A stretch of DNA of 64,000 bases from Diplonema papillatum (GCA_030068145.1 JAPJBO010000047.1:1-64000); one strand, 5' to 3'; positions 1 to 9,995 are shown, numbered from the stretch's first letter. The notes: generated by a model from the letters alone, not told the origin. Program-made: numbers and translations.

Positions 1-115
1 TTGGGTGGAAAGAAGCGGGAGGGAGTTTGATCACATCAGAGAGTAAGAAAGAACGCAAGGGAGAGAGAGCAAAACCGTCTGTAGGGTGGCGGGCTTGCCT
101 CGTTCATCTTCGACG

Positions 116-1966
116 ATGGGAGACGTCGACGCACTGCTTGACCGGGCATCATGCTTGGCTGAGAAAGGCGTCGACGAGAAGGTGAGGCAGCAGCTGGTGA
201 GAATGATGAATCTCGTTCTCACCCTGATGGAAGCCGCGCACTCCGGGGCGCCGCCCGCATCCGAAGCAGGGAAACGTGGCCTGACAGTCACAAACGCACA
301 GCCCCCGCCGCCGGACCGGACCCGGCCGGCGGTCGCCAGCGCACAGCCTCCGCCGCCGGACCGGACCTGCGCACCCCCGCTGCCGGACCGGACCCGGCCG
401 GAGAAGACTCGGTCCTCTGCGTCTGCAGAGCAACCGAACCCACCGACGAACAACACCTGGGCGCAGAAAGTGCGCGATGCAGCGGCGGCGCAACCGAACA
501 CGCCCAAAGGGAGCACGTGGGCCGAAAAGACCCGACGCACACGGCCGAAGGCCGTCATGGTACTCGATGGCTGGGGAGTGCCAAAGGTCGAGTCCGGTGT
601 CGAGATGGGGAGCAAGAAAGGCGGCGTCCTTGTTGCCGCGAACACCGAGGATGCGGAGTACGCATGGGGGGCTGCCTTGGACCTCATCGGGGTCTGTCCG
701 GGCGCAAAAGTAGCCGTCGTGTGCACCGTACCGTGGGCAGAGTCGGCGAGGCACCTGGTGGTGCTTTCTGACGGGAACCACCAGGACGTGTGGGCGAAGT
801 ACTACAACGTCACCCCGCCGACGGTATCGTGCAAAACGGTCGCCCCCGGGCAGCCGACGACACAGGTGTGCCTATTCCAGGTGCGTGCGGCTTATGTCCA
901 CGCCACGACGTGGGAGACGGCGATGAAGGCTGGCCAGTCGGTCAGGATCATGGCGAAGAAGGCGGCGGAAGCCGAAGGTCTGCGCATGGACTGGTCGTCG
1001 GTGTTTACGAAGGTGCACCGACGTCAGGGCGTGTGTGAGGTGAGCGTCCGCGTTCCCGTCGAAGACGTGCCGAAGTTGCTTCGGAGCTCCGGGAAGGCCG
1101 GCACTTTCTGGAAGGCCATGTCGTTCGTCAACGGAACGGACACGCTGCCGGCGGTGTGGGTGAGCGACTGCGCCCTCGAGGAAGCGCGCCAGATAGCTTC
1201 CCGGACACCGAACACTTTCGGTGTGATCGGCGGTGCGAAAACCGGCGTCTTCGGCATACGAACGACCCCGGAGCACGTCGCCGCCACGGAATCGGCGGTC
1301 GGGAAGAAGCTGTCGAAGCGCCAGCGTCGGGGTGACAAGTACATCGTCACCACGGCGTGTCCGGCGGAGCACCCGTCCGACCTCCTCGCCGCCTGCGCAG
1401 CAGCCGAATGGAATGTGGAGCCGGTCGGTTCGTTCAAACGGCGAGGGGATACTGTGTGCGTGGTCATTGCCGACCAGGGACCTCCGGCACCAGTGCTCTA
1501 CCGCCTTGATCGGGCGTCAATCTCGATCAGGAAATACGACCGATCCATCGACGCGAGGCAAAAGAAGGGGTTCACCACACAGTGCCAGCGGGTGAAGATT
1601 AATCTCCCTCGCGAGTTCCTCGCGAGCCTCCATGAACGCCCAGAACCCGTTCCTGGACAGAAGCGGAGCCGCGCCAGCGATGAGACGACGACCCAGGACA
1701 AGGTGGCGCGGGTCGACACCGCTGACAATATGGCTACCGACTGCCGGCACGCCAACTGGCAGGAGGCATACGAAAACGATAAAGCGTTCCTATGCGAAGT
1801 CTGCTGCAAGAGTATGCAAGTAGGACAGGCGAGGCGTCAATGTGCACACGGCCCCTGTGAGGCGGTGGTTTGCCATGCGTGCTGGGCTAAACTGCAAGAC
1901 GCCCCCCCAACACCGCCCTCGCCTGCGCAGGCGCCCGCCGTCGACCCCGCGGACTCAAAATGGTGA
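116..1966 (+). CDS. LINE ORF1 protein, probable RNA-binding chaperone with C-terminal zinc finger
   Basis: 616 residues from the first in-frame ATG at 116; the frame is open further upstream, to a GTG at 86. Order of parts: a helical, leucine-rich start (about 1-45, possible self-association); a proline-rich stretch with repeated PPPPDRT words (about 60-110); a mixed alpha/beta middle of about 350 residues that could hold RRM-like folds; a basic segment around KKLSKRQRRGDK; and a cysteine/histidine-rich C-terminus beginning CEVCC and ending CHACW, a probable PHD- or RING-like zinc module. ORF1 proteins of LINEs bind the element RNA in the RNP; that role is inferred from position and composition, not from a recognised family. 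The stop overlaps the ORF2 start in ATGGTGA. Confidence 0.85.
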   Translation: MGDVDALLDRASCLAEKGVDEKVRQQLVRMMNLVLTLMEAAHSGAPPASEAGKRGLTVTNAQPPPPDRTRPAVASAQPPPPDRTCAPPLPDRTRPEKTRSSASAEQPNPPTNNTWAQKVRDAAAAQPNTPKGSTWAEKTRRTRPKAVMVLDGWGVPKVESGVEMGSKKGGVLVAANTEDAEYAWGAALDLIGVCPGAKVAVVCTVPWAESARHLVVLSDGNHQDVWAKYYNVTPPTVSCKTVAPGQPTTQVCLFQVRAAYVHATTWETAMKAGQSVRIMAKKAAEAEGLRMDWSSVFTKVHRRQGVCEVSVRVPVEDVPKLLRSSGKAGTFWKAMSFVNGTDTLPAVWVSDCALEEARQIASRTPNTFGVIGGAKTGVFGIRTTPEHVAATESAVGKKLSKRQRRGDKYIVTTACPAEHPSDLLAACAAAEWNVEPVGSFKRRGDTVCVVIADQGPPAPVLYRLDRASISIRKYDRSIDARQKKGFTTQCQRVKINLPREFLASLHERPEPVPGQKRSRASDETTTQDKVARVDTADNMATDCRHANWQEAYENDKAFLCEVCCKSMQVGQARRQCAHGPCEAVVCHACWAKLQDAPPTPPSPAQAPAVDPADSKW

Positions 1967-4900
1967 GCCCTCAATTATACCACGCGTCATACGCGTCACA
2001 CAACCTTACCCTCACTACATCCTCTGGGTCCGGCCCTCGCCTACCACCCTTACGTGTAGTAACGATCAACGTAACCTCGTTGTTAAAGAACGTGCTCCTC
2101 CTCTGCGGCATTGTGGCGGACGTCATCTGCTTGCAGGAGACGAAGCTGACGAGCACCGGGCAGAAGAAAATCCGGATGGCCCTGAAGGAGTGTGCTGCTC
2201 TCGACGTCTGGCAGCCTTTCTTCGGTTCCTGCTGCGAAGGGCGTAAATGTGGCAACGACGTTCCATCCCAAATAACCGGGGGGAGCGCCGGTGTAGCAAT
2301 CCTTGTGAGGAAAGGCCTGCCGGCATGCGTGGTTAGCCCGTTCGATGTCGTTGAAGAGCGGGCCTACGAGGCAGCTCGCTTCCTCCACGTACGTGTCGCG
2401 ACCGGAAGCGGGAAGGGTGCGCTTCACGTGGTTTCGTTGTACGGACATTGCGGCCACTCGGCTCGGATTGAACGTGAGAAGTTGGTCGAGGGGGTTCTCT
2501 GGGGCATGCGCCGGCGCCTGGGCGCGGTACCGATTGTAGTTGCAGGTGACCTGAACACAGACCCTCTGAACTCTCCTGCCCTACGCTTCGCACTGCGAAA
2601 CGGGTGGACTGACTGTGCCGAGCTTCACGCGAAGTCCCTGAGCAGGCCTCCGGAGCACACCTGCTACCACGGGGAGCCGTCACGCATTGACCTTGTGCTT
2701 ACCAACGAAATCGCCTCTTCCGCTCTTGGAAACGTAGAAACCTTCGAGGCCGGGTTCCCGACACATAAGGCGATTCGAGCTGAGCTTCACCTCACCGCTT
2801 TCCAGCAACTTAACGCGGTGTTCCGCTTCCCCCGTGCCATCCCTGGATCCGGTCTGACTGACCGTACCGACACCGCAGCTCTCAAAGCTGTAGTCGCGAA
2901 ATACCGACTCGCCGACCCGTGCCCCCGCGGACTAGAAGACAGCCAGAGGGTGGATTTTCTCTGGCTGCGTATCTCGCGGGCGGCGGAGGATTATCTGCTC
3001 CAGAAGTCCAAGATTGAGGGTAACCTGGCGGCCTACCGCGGGCGAGGAGAGCGGCGGAGGCTGAGCACCCAGCGCGTGTCCGCGAGGCCGTCCCCGGAGG
3101 GTGCGGGGGCCGACACCGCACCTCTGAAGAGAGCCAGGTGTCTTCTCGGACGCATGCGGGAATACTCGGCCGCACGAGCCAAATGGGAGGATATGTCCAG
3201 CGCCCCGTGCCCGTTGTCGCTCCTGCTCAAAGGGCAGTGGGACAAAATACGGTCGTTTCAAAGCTTCATCCTCCAGCGTACGGACGGGAAGTGTGCTTTG
3301 CCACTGATACCGCCATCGGCGAAGGCCGCGCGGGGCCTATCACACACTATCTCGGACGTGTGCCAGAGCCTGGCCCAGACTACGTTAAATTCGAGGTACC
3401 TGGAAATCGCAAGGTGTCAGCGCGAGCTCCGTAACCCTCTGGGTAAGGAGTCTTTTGCTTGGGTGAAGAAGGAGGCGCCGCCGACATTCTATTTTACGAA
3501 CGGTCGCGACGGGCGACTCACGGCGAACTTGGTGGAAGTTGACGCGACGGTAAGGAGGAAGTGGGACCCCGTGCTACGCATGTATGCCGGGAAAAAGGAA
3601 CCCGAGTTCGCCCCCTTCCTGCGAGAATATGGTGACTTTATTGCGCAACACCCGTGCCAACTGGGCCCCATCACGGCCGACCGCCTACGGTCGATAGCGA
3701 GGAAGAAAGGTGTGCAATCGTCATGCGGCGTGGACGGCTGGCGCATGCGAGAAGTTGCGGCCCTGCCGGACACAATCCTGGAAGGGTTTGCTGCAGTACT
3801 GAACGAAGTCGAGGAGACGGGCCTATGGCCCGACGGGGTTCTAGACGCGCTAGTCACCCTGATTCCCAAGGGAGAAGGAGATGACCCCCTGAAGCTGCGG
3901 CCCATCACCGTCTCCAGTGTCGTTTATCGTCTTTGGGCTAGTGTGCGTCTGCAGGAGGTTCTTGTCTGGCAAGAGCAGTGGATACACGAGTCTCAACATG
4001 GCTTCCGGAAAGGCCACTCCTGCGACGACGTCGTCATGGACATCGCGCTGTCGATAGAGGAATCCCTTATTAACGGAACGCCGCTACATGGGATCGCGCT
4101 CGACTTTGCGAAATGTTTTGACCGCGTTCCACAAGGTTTGGTACTCGACCTAGTTGAGGCTCTGGGGCTGCATGAGCGTGTGCTGGCGCCGCTGCGCCAC
4201 GTCTATAAGTACCTCAGACGTCGTTTTAAGTACCCGCTGGGAGTGGGCGATGAATTCAAGGTCACGAACGGCATCCTCCAAGGCTGCCCTATCTCCGTGG
4301 TCCTGATCAACGCCCTTCTGTCCGTGCTCTCGAAAGCCCTGGTCAGCCGGGCACGAGTGAGTCCGAAGTCCTTTGCTGATGACTTGTACCTCCTCTCGCG
4401 ACTCGCGAAGCTGCTCCAGGAAGGAATAGAAGTCACCGCGATATTCGGGAGTCTGACCGGCCTCGCTCTCAACGAAGGCAAGTGTGCCTCCTTCTCGACG
4501 TCGGAAAAAGGCCCCCGTCTCGAGGTTGGAGGCAAGGCGGTGAAGTCGGTGAAGACCGTTAAGGTTCTGGGCGTTCCCCTGGGCACAGAAGGGCCTGTGG
4601 ACAACGGTAGGTCTGACGCGACCGTGGAAGCCGCAGCCAGGCTGGAAGCGTCGCCACTGAAGCCGCGCACCAAGTTCCGCGTCATGCAGACGATCGCGGC
4701 ATCCGCGCACTACGGCGCGGCCTACTGCGCCAACTCGGCCGGTGGCTTTGCGAACAACTCCGTCCTTCGCACGGCTCTCTCCGCCTGCTTGATTCCTCGC
4801 TCAAATCGGGCGAAGAGCCCCCTCGCGACACTTACCCTTGTTGCGAAGGCGCACTTGTGCGATCCGGCATGCGCCTCCGGGTACAGCTCACTCCGCACCG

Positions 4901-6309
4901 CCGCGAAGCAATACCAGAAGGAGAGGTTTCGGCTGCGAATGGATGCCCTTCTTGTATCCGGGGCTGACGCCTCCTTAAAGGGCCCCGTCGGGCTGATATC
5001 CAATCTCCTTCGAGAGATACGTTTCCTGCCGGCGAAGCGGCACAGTTTCGAGTTGCTATCGTTCGAAGGTGCGACCGTGCCTTTTTCCGGGAAGGAGACA
5101 CTGCACTTCGTCCGTGAGGGCCTGCGTCTTCGAGCGTGGCGCTACCTGACGACACAAAGGCAAGGCTACTCGGGTATCGAGAGGGGGGTGGATGTGCGCC
5201 TGCTGAACAGACTGTGGCAGAACCGCGCGACGGAGGACAGGCTCAGCTTTGCAATCCGCAAATGCATCGCAGGAGCGGTGTACTCTCGCGAGTGGTGCAA
5301 CAGAAAATGGGGAACGGATGACGGCGTATGCGAGTTCTGCGACGGTGGGACGCCGGGGACCCTGCTGCACTATTTCTGGGAATGCCCGGGACCGGGGGGC
5401 AGGTGGGTCAATCTACGTTGCCGACTCGACGTCGCAGGAGTGGCGGCACAGAATATGCCCCTATGCCTGAGCACACGGGGGATTCCCCCCATCGGAACCC
5501 CGCCGGTACTCGTGGAGAGGGTCCAGAAGCTGATCGGGACCATCTCCATCGAGATGGCGCAAGCGCAGCGTAATATCGCGACGACGCGCCCCTGGGAGCT
5601 TGCCTCCGCCGCGGCAGGGAGATATGACGTTGAGCTGGCAAGGGACAGCCGTGAGCTCCTCACGAAGCAGATCGGGACGCGCTTCGCGGCGACGCTAGTC
5701 TACTGGCTAAGGAATCTACGTTGGGTCAACACCCCCCCTCTCCCTACGACCGGCGTGGAACTCGCTTTGGATTTTGAGGCCTACACGCGATCCAAGCTGC
5801 CTGGGGAAACGTTTGCCGAAAAAGGGTTGCAGATAGGATATCTAACACGAGCCATCAACGACCTAAGCTTTGCTGACACGGGGGCCTCAGCCTTCCCCGG
5901 GAAGTGGCGTCAGGGTGTATGCTCTTTACGCTGTCTGGGTGCGCCGGCAATGCCGGGATTCACACACCGTCCACGTTTTGCGGCTGGACGGAGGACAGAG
6001 GCGATGTTAAACGGCATAGTAGCAGTTTGCTCCAAAGACAGCTGGAATGACGCCAAACCCGTGTACCCTCAGGACGTAGCCTTCGCTCAATGGAAGCTGA
6101 AGTTTCCCATCAAGGTGTTAGCCGCCGCCGTAGGCCGCGCAGTCGCGAGGAAGAAGAGGGCCCGCAGCGTTACAAGGCGGCGATCCCCCGCGAGACGAGC
6201 TCGCCCGCCGGCCAGAGCGCCCGCTGCAGCACCAACTCCGGTGCCGCCACTCACTGTAGCAGAGCCGCAACCTGCAGCGCGCCTCCGGAGCGACTTACGC
6301 CCGCCGTAG
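1960..6309 (+). CDS. LINE ORF2: AP endonuclease and reverse transcriptase
   Basis: 1449 residues, ATG at 1960, seven bases before ORF1 ends. N-terminal APE/EEP endonuclease: VTINVTS (about 34-40), catalytic QET (59-61), GDLNTD (about 196-201), SRIDLVLTNE (about 240) and the THK histidine near 268. Reverse transcriptase: LIPKGEGDD with LRPITV (634 onward), QHGFRKGHSC, LDFAKCFDRVP, the NGILQGCPIS block and the catalytic FADD at 805-808. A CCHC knuckle (C1124, C1127, H1137, C1142) follows, as in many LINE C-termini. The last 60 residues are very basic, then proline-rich. It nicks target DNA and primes cDNA synthesis on the element RNA. All key residues seen are present, so the protein may be active. 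The ATGGTGA junction suggests termination-reinitiation. Confidence 0.95.
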   Translation: MVSPQLYHASYASHNLTLTTSSGSGPRLPPLRVVTINVTSLLKNVLLLCGIVADVICLQETKLTSTGQKKIRMALKECAALDVWQPFFGSCCEGRKCGNDVPSQITGGSAGVAILVRKGLPACVVSPFDVVEERAYEAARFLHVRVATGSGKGALHVVSLYGHCGHSARIEREKLVEGVLWGMRRRLGAVPIVVAGDLNTDPLNSPALRFALRNGWTDCAELHAKSLSRPPEHTCYHGEPSRIDLVLTNEIASSALGNVETFEAGFPTHKAIRAELHLTAFQQLNAVFRFPRAIPGSGLTDRTDTAALKAVVAKYRLADPCPRGLEDSQRVDFLWLRISRAAEDYLLQKSKIEGNLAAYRGRGERRRLSTQRVSARPSPEGAGADTAPLKRARCLLGRMREYSAARAKWEDMSSAPCPLSLLLKGQWDKIRSFQSFILQRTDGKCALPLIPPSAKAARGLSHTISDVCQSLAQTTLNSRYLEIARCQRELRNPLGKESFAWVKKEAPPTFYFTNGRDGRLTANLVEVDATVRRKWDPVLRMYAGKKEPEFAPFLREYGDFIAQHPCQLGPITADRLRSIARKKGVQSSCGVDGWRMREVAALPDTILEGFAAVLNEVEETGLWPDGVLDALVTLIPKGEGDDPLKLRPITVSSVVYRLWASVRLQEVLVWQEQWIHESQHGFRKGHSCDDVVMDIALSIEESLINGTPLHGIALDFAKCFDRVPQGLVLDLVEALGLHERVLAPLRHVYKYLRRRFKYPLGVGDEFKVTNGILQGCPISVVLINALLSVLSKALVSRARVSPKSFADDLYLLSRLAKLLQEGIEVTAIFGSLTGLALNEGKCASFSTSEKGPRLEVGGKAVKSVKTVKVLGVPLGTEGPVDNGRSDATVEAAARLEASPLKPRTKFRVMQTIAASAHYGAAYCANSAGGFANNSVLRTALSACLIPRSNRAKSPLATLTLVAKAHLCDPACASGYSSLRTAAKQYQKERFRLRMDALLVSGADASLKGPVGLISNLLREIRFLPAKRHSFELLSFEGATVPFSGKETLHFVREGLRLRAWRYLTTQRQGYSGIERGVDVRLLNRLWQNRATEDRLSFAIRKCIAGAVYSREWCNRKWGTDDGVCEFCDGGTPGTLLHYFWECPGPGGRWVNLRCRLDVAGVAAQNMPLCLSTRGIPPIGTPPVLVERVQKLIGTISIEMAQAQRNIATTRPWELASAAAGRYDVELARDSRELLTKQIGTRFAATLVYWLRNLRWVNTPPLPTTGVELALDFEAYTRSKLPGETFAEKGLQIGYLTRAINDLSFADTGASAFPGKWRQGVCSLRCLGAPAMPGFTHRPRFAAGRRTEAMLNGIVAVCSKDSWNDAKPVYPQDVAFAQWKLKFPIKVLAAAVGRAVARKKRARSVTRRRSPARRARPPARAPAAAPTPVPPLTVAEPQPAARLRSDLRPP

Positions 6310-6370
6310 CAGTGCGAAGAGAAGTGAGGAGACCGGAAACTCCCCGGAGAGATGGTCCCTGCACTCTAAC

Positions 6371-6391
6371 TCGTCTCTCTCTCTCTCTCTA
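6371..6391 (+). repeat. (TC)n tail at LINE 3' end
   Basis: A TC run of about ten repeats directly follows CACTCTAACTCG. The same word and the same tail close the truncated copy at 56.3 kb. The tail takes the place of poly-A and is probably the sequence recognised in target-primed reverse transcription. Confidence 0.75.
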
Positions 6392-6892
6392 GTTTTTCGT
6401 GCTTCTTACCTCCTGCTCTCGCGGCGTGCTTCTCCGTTTCTTCCTTTTTGCTTCGAAGCCAGGGTCCTTTACACGCCCCTTACACAACTACTAGCCCGTG
6501 TGGCTGCGGACAGCTATGGCCCTTTGGACAGAAATGGGTTCGGATACGAAATACACGCAGAAGCGAAATTACCCCCTCACGGACGGAGGGGAGGTTCGTC
6601 CAGAGCGCAGAAAGCCTTCCTGGGGAATCAATGGGTCAAAACTCGAGAGTTTTACAACTCCAAAATGGGAAACCTGATGTTCGTTGGAAAGGTTTCGTAA
6701 CACATCTTTTCGCAGCAACAGTCATTGATCCTTTTTGACGCGTCTTTGCTCTGGATGCCCAGTGTACGAACTCCAGCTCGGGTTCTCGCTTTTTCGACAT
6801 AAACAAATATGAGACGATGCCAAAAACCCTCCCCTTTGCACTAATAAGATACTTTTCGACGTCATATTATGTCCCGGGCCCGTCAGTAAAGA
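6392..6892. other. Intergenic, with a fragment of the long-inverted-repeat element
   Basis: No gene recognised. A 96-codon open frame (6448-6738, +) has no recognisable domain. Positions about 6800-6885 match the outer arm of the element at 14.6-16.3 kb (shared words GACGATGCCAAA, CTTTGCACTAATAA, then GACGTCA), so this is a degraded solo piece of that family. Confidence 0.5.
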
Positions 6893-7206
6893 GTTAAGCT
6901 CTAGAAGAAGAAAGAAGAAAAAGGCCGCTCCTGGTCCAGGAACGTGACGGTCAACCACAGCTTGCAAAGCTTGAGTCGGAGGCAGCACAGTGCCACAACC
7001 CCGTCCGCTCTGCCCTGTGGCTGACCGTCCCGACGAGCTTGTGTTCAGCGCGAGCGCCAAGCCCCAAGGTGCGCCAAGCCTTGATGCTTTAGTTTGGGAA
7101 TTCGGTAGCCACTTGACCCGTAGGCCCGTGGCTCTGCAGTACCGCCGAACACGTGAAGCTTGGCTCCCGTGTAGCAGGCTTTCCCTGGTACCTTGGTTAA
7201 GCTCTA
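6893..7206. repeat. Dispersed repeat R5, copy 1, with direct repeats at its ends
   Basis: About 290 bp closely matching 45.66-45.92 kb, from AGAAAAAGGCCGCTCC to GTAGCAGGCTTTCCC. GTTAAGCTCTA occurs at 6893-6903 and again at 7196-7206, immediately outside the shared block, which looks like a target site duplication. The other copy also has near-identical flanks. SINE-like retroposition is the best guess. No coding potential seen. Confidence 0.6.
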
Positions 7207-7236
7207 AAATAAAAAAAAAACAACAACAGTACGTTC

Positions 7237-7330
7237 CTCACGACGAGAAGACAGACAGTCACCTACGGCGCCATACTGAGGACAATGGCCGAAACCACCA
7301 ATGGCCAACAGCAAAGGCACACACCGTTCG
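7237..7330. repeat. Dispersed repeat R6, copy 1
   Basis: The block GAAGACAGACAGTCACCTA...CCATACTGAGGACA...AATGGCCGAAA recurs at 54.78-54.90 kb, and its first 40 bases recur at 44.75 kb just before the 99-bp minisatellite. Confidence 0.6.
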
Positions 7331-7540
7331 CCAGGAGCACACCGTGTACTTGCGCAGGACACTTCCGCCTCCTCCTTTGCCTCCTCTTCGCAGGAAGCAG
7401 GCCATCAGGGGAGTTAGGCTGACGGTGCGCTGCCCGGCCAATCTAAAGAGTCGAAGAACCAGTCTAAAAGGGGTCTAAGGACCAGTCGAAAAGGTGTCGA
7501 AGGACAAGTCTAAAAAGGTCTAAAGACCAGATGCGTAGCC

Positions 7541-7640
7541 CGGAGACTCTAAACCACCGGGATTTGAACCGACTCGAAATCTACGCACTTCCTCGAAGAA
7601 GGCTTGCTGCTCGCATTTCAACACACACGAGACGCATCCG
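7541..7640 (-). other. Possible tRNA-derived fragment (B-box only)
   Basis: On the minus strand the sequence contains GGTTCAAATCCCGG, a good match to the T-arm/B-box of a tRNA. No convincing acceptor stem or A-box and no T-run terminator follows. If it is tRNA-derived it is a decayed remnant. Confidence 0.2.
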
Positions 7641-8031
7641 ACCAAACACTAAACTAAGAATTTCTCCCTCTTTCTGAAGATACTTTTCTAAAGATCCAAC
7701 TTCCCTATCTCGGGGCACCCCACACACTGCTTCATAACATGTCAACCAAAACCCACATGAAAAGTGCCATATAAAAACTCTCACTTAAAAAAAAACAAAA
7801 AAAAAAAAAAAATAGACAACGCAAGCATAAAAAGAAGGTAAATCGGCTGCGAGTATCCCAAGAGTTACCACGTGTGCCAGCCCTTTTCCTCACACTCCCT
7901 GCCCCACAGTGTGTATTTTCCCCGCTCCCCCCTGCTGCCTGGACGCTGGACTCAGGCTGGAGTGTCATGAAGATCCTCCCCCCTGAAGGTCAGCGACTCT
8001 GGCAAAACTATAATGAGGGTGTCGATATTTG

Positions 8032-8212
8032 ATTTACATAAGCGCCAGCTTGAAAGGAAATGCTCGACGATGCTGCCCGACGAAGAACAAAAGGGATCCC
8101 AAGTGCTGTAACTACCGAGCCACGTGGTGAACGGACGTGAGGTCATGCGGGTCTACCCCTACACGACAAGACACACAAACACAACAGGGAAAACGGCCTG
8201 AGTGACAAAAAA
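8032..8212. repeat. Dispersed repeat R1, copy 1, left part (interrupted)
   Basis: R1 is a repeat of about 300 bp, starting near TTTACATAAGCGCCAGC and running through CGGTGGTGTAAGCGAAGAAC to CTTCCATTCGGAGTC. Here it breaks off inside CTGAGTGAnAAAA, and the continuation (AACAACACAAGGTGGTGTAAGCG) is found 1.68 kb away at 9893, so a later insertion splits it. Confidence 0.8.
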
Positions 8213-8257
8213 GTACGTGCGCTCGGCTAAGGCCGGCGCGTGGCGAGACTGGAGGCA

Positions 8258-9627
8258 GCAGTTAAAGTTCGGGGAACAGCAAAGTTCGGGCGAAGCTAAG
8301 TTCGGGCAATGCTAAGTTCTGGTGAAGCAAAGTTCGGGTGAAGCTAAGTTCGGGCGAAACAAAGTTCGGGCGAAGCAAAGTTCGGGCGAAGCTAAGTTCG
8401 GGTGAGCAAAGTTCTGGTGAAGCAAAGTTCGGGCGAAGGTGAAGCTAAGTTCGGGCGAAACAAAGTCCGGGCGAAGCTAAGTTCTGGGTGAAGCAAAGTT
8501 CGGACGTTCTGGTGAAGCTAAGATCGGGCGAAACAAAGTTCGGCGAAGCTAAGTTCGGGTGAAGCAAAGTTCGGGCGAAGCTAAGTTCTGGTGAAGCAAA
8601 GTTCGGGCGAAGCTAAGTTCGGGTGAAGCAAAGTTCTGGTGAAGCTAAGTTCGGGCGAAGCAAAGTTCGGGCGAAACAAAGTTCGGGCGAAGCAAAGTTC
8701 TGGGCGAAGCTAAGTTCGGATGAAGCAAAGTTCTGGTGAAGCAAAGTTCGGGCGAAACAAAGTTCTGGGGGAAGCTAAGTTCTGGTGAAGCAAAGTTCGG
8801 GCGAAGCTAAGTTCGGGTGAAGCAAAGTTCTGGTGAAGCTAAGTTCGGGCGAAACAAAGTTCGGGCGAAGCAAAGTTCGGGCGAAGCAAAGTTCTGGTGA
8901 AGCAAAGTTCGGGCGAAACAAAGTTCTGGGGGAAGCAAGTTCTGGTGAAGCAAAGTTCGGGCGAAGCTAAGTTCGGGTGAGCAAAGTTCTGGTGAAGCAA
9001 AGTTCGGGCGAAGGTGAAGCTAAGTTCGGGCGAAACAAAGTCCGGGCGAAGCTAAGTTCTGGGTGAAGCAAAGTTCGGACGTTCTGGTGAAGCTAAGATC
9101 GGGCGAAACAAAGTTCGGCGAAGCTAAGTTCGGGTGAAGCAAAGTTCGGGCGAAGCTAAGTTCTGGTGAAGCAAAGTTCGGGCGAAGCTAAGTTCGGGTG
9201 AAGCAAAGTTCTGGTGAAGCTAAGTTCGGGCGAAACAAAGTTCGGGCGAAACAAAGTTCGGGCGAAACAAAGTTCGGGCGAAGCAAAGTTCGGGCGAAGG
9301 TGAAGCTAAGTTCGGGCGAAACAAAGTCCGGGCGAAGCTAAGTTCTGGGTGAAGCAAAGTTCGGACGTTCTGGTGAAGCTAAGATCGGGCGAAACAAAGT
9401 TCGGCGAAGCTAAGTTCGGGTGAAGCAAAGTTCGGGCGAAGCTAAGTTCTGGTGAAGCAAAGTTCGGGCGAAGCAAAGTTCTGGGGGAAGCAAAGTTCGG
9501 GTGAAGCAAAGTTCTGGTGAAGCTAAGATCGGGCAAAACAAAGTTCGGGCGAAGCTAAGTTCGGGTGAAGCTAAGTTCGGGCGAAGCAAAGTTCGGGCGA
9601 AGTTCGGGTGAAGCAAAGTTCTGGTGA
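8258..9627. repeat. 16-bp minisatellite (AAGCnAAGTTCGGGyG) with higher-order repeats
   Basis: Tandem units of about 16 bp alternate between AAGCAAAGTTCGGGCG and AAGCTAAGTTCTGGTG forms. A composite block containing GGCGAAGGTGAAGC and TTCGGACGTTCTGG occurs three times, with spacings of about 575 and 286 bp, so the array grew by copying multi-unit blocks. Short minus-strand open frames across it are by-products. Confidence 0.9.
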
Positions 9628-9689
9628 ACATTGCATGTTCATAGGACCTCCAGTCTCGAAAAATTCTCAAAAACTTCAAACCGAAAAAA

Positions 9690-9765
9690 ACACTTCGCGC
9701 GGGGATCGAACCGCGGACCTGTGGGTCCGGAGACCGCCGCACTGTTAAAGTGGACCATACAGGCA
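9690..9765 (-). ncRNA. tRNA-like pol III unit (pseudogene or SINE head)
   Basis: Read on the minus strand: an A-box-like TGGTCCACTTTAAC, then GCGGCGGTCTCC, a perfect B-box GGTTCGATCCC, and shortly after it a run of seven T, a pol III terminator. The cloverleaf does not close well (the 5' and 3' acceptor halves do not pair), so a tRNA-derived SINE head or tRNA pseudogene is likelier than a working tRNA. Confidence 0.4.
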
Positions 9766-9892
9766 TGAAATCCGAAAAACGGAAAAAGCCAGCTCCGCGC
9801 TATTATCTAGTACAAAACAGTACAGTAAGTAAAAGTGGGGTTGGCTCGAATAGAGGCTATTCACATTGCATGTTCATAGGACCTCCAGTCTC

Positions 9893-9995
9893 GAACAACA
9901 CAAGGTGGTGTAAGCGAAGAACAACAGACAGAGGTCACTCAGAAATTTTAAAACCCAGCAGTGTTCAAGCGAACGTTCGCTCTAAAATAAGTTGA
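9893..9995. repeat. R1 copy 1, right part, plus the AGCGAAC motif
   Basis: Continues the R1 copy begun at 8032. It runs into the 45-base word TTTTAAAACCCAGC...TTCAAGCGAACG...CTCTAAAA that recurs across the window. Confidence 0.65.

Larger units (their letters stand above)
1..6391 (+). mobile_element. Non-LTR retrotransposon (LINE), near full length
   Basis: A complete-looking LINE: a 5' leader of at least 115 bases that may begin before the window, ORF1, an overlapping ORF2 with endonuclease and reverse transcriptase, and a short 3' UTR ending in a TC dinucleotide run at about 6371-6391. The 3' end is defined by comparison with the old copy at 55.9-56.3 kb, which shares the last 100 or so bases and then departs right after the same TC run. 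Both ORFs are open, so this copy looks young. An apurinic-type endonuclease upstream of the RT puts it among the APE-class LINEs (I/Jockey/L1-like groups); I cannot assign the clade. Confidence 0.93.
8213..9892. mobile_element. Insertion carrying an AGTTCGGG array and a tRNA-like unit
   Basis: The two halves of an R1 copy abut on either side, which defines the inserted block. The right end is AGGACCTCCAGTCTCG; its inverse CGAGACTGGAGG lies at about 8243-8254, just before the array, and a further copy of the right-end sequence lies at about 9628-9656 just after the array. So the array is bracketed by inverted copies of the terminal word. No transposase is present. The class is unknown. Confidence 0.55.

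Noticed and set aside
7541-7640. Functional tRNA gene
   Set aside because: Only a B-box-like word is good; acceptor stem, A-box and terminator are missing.
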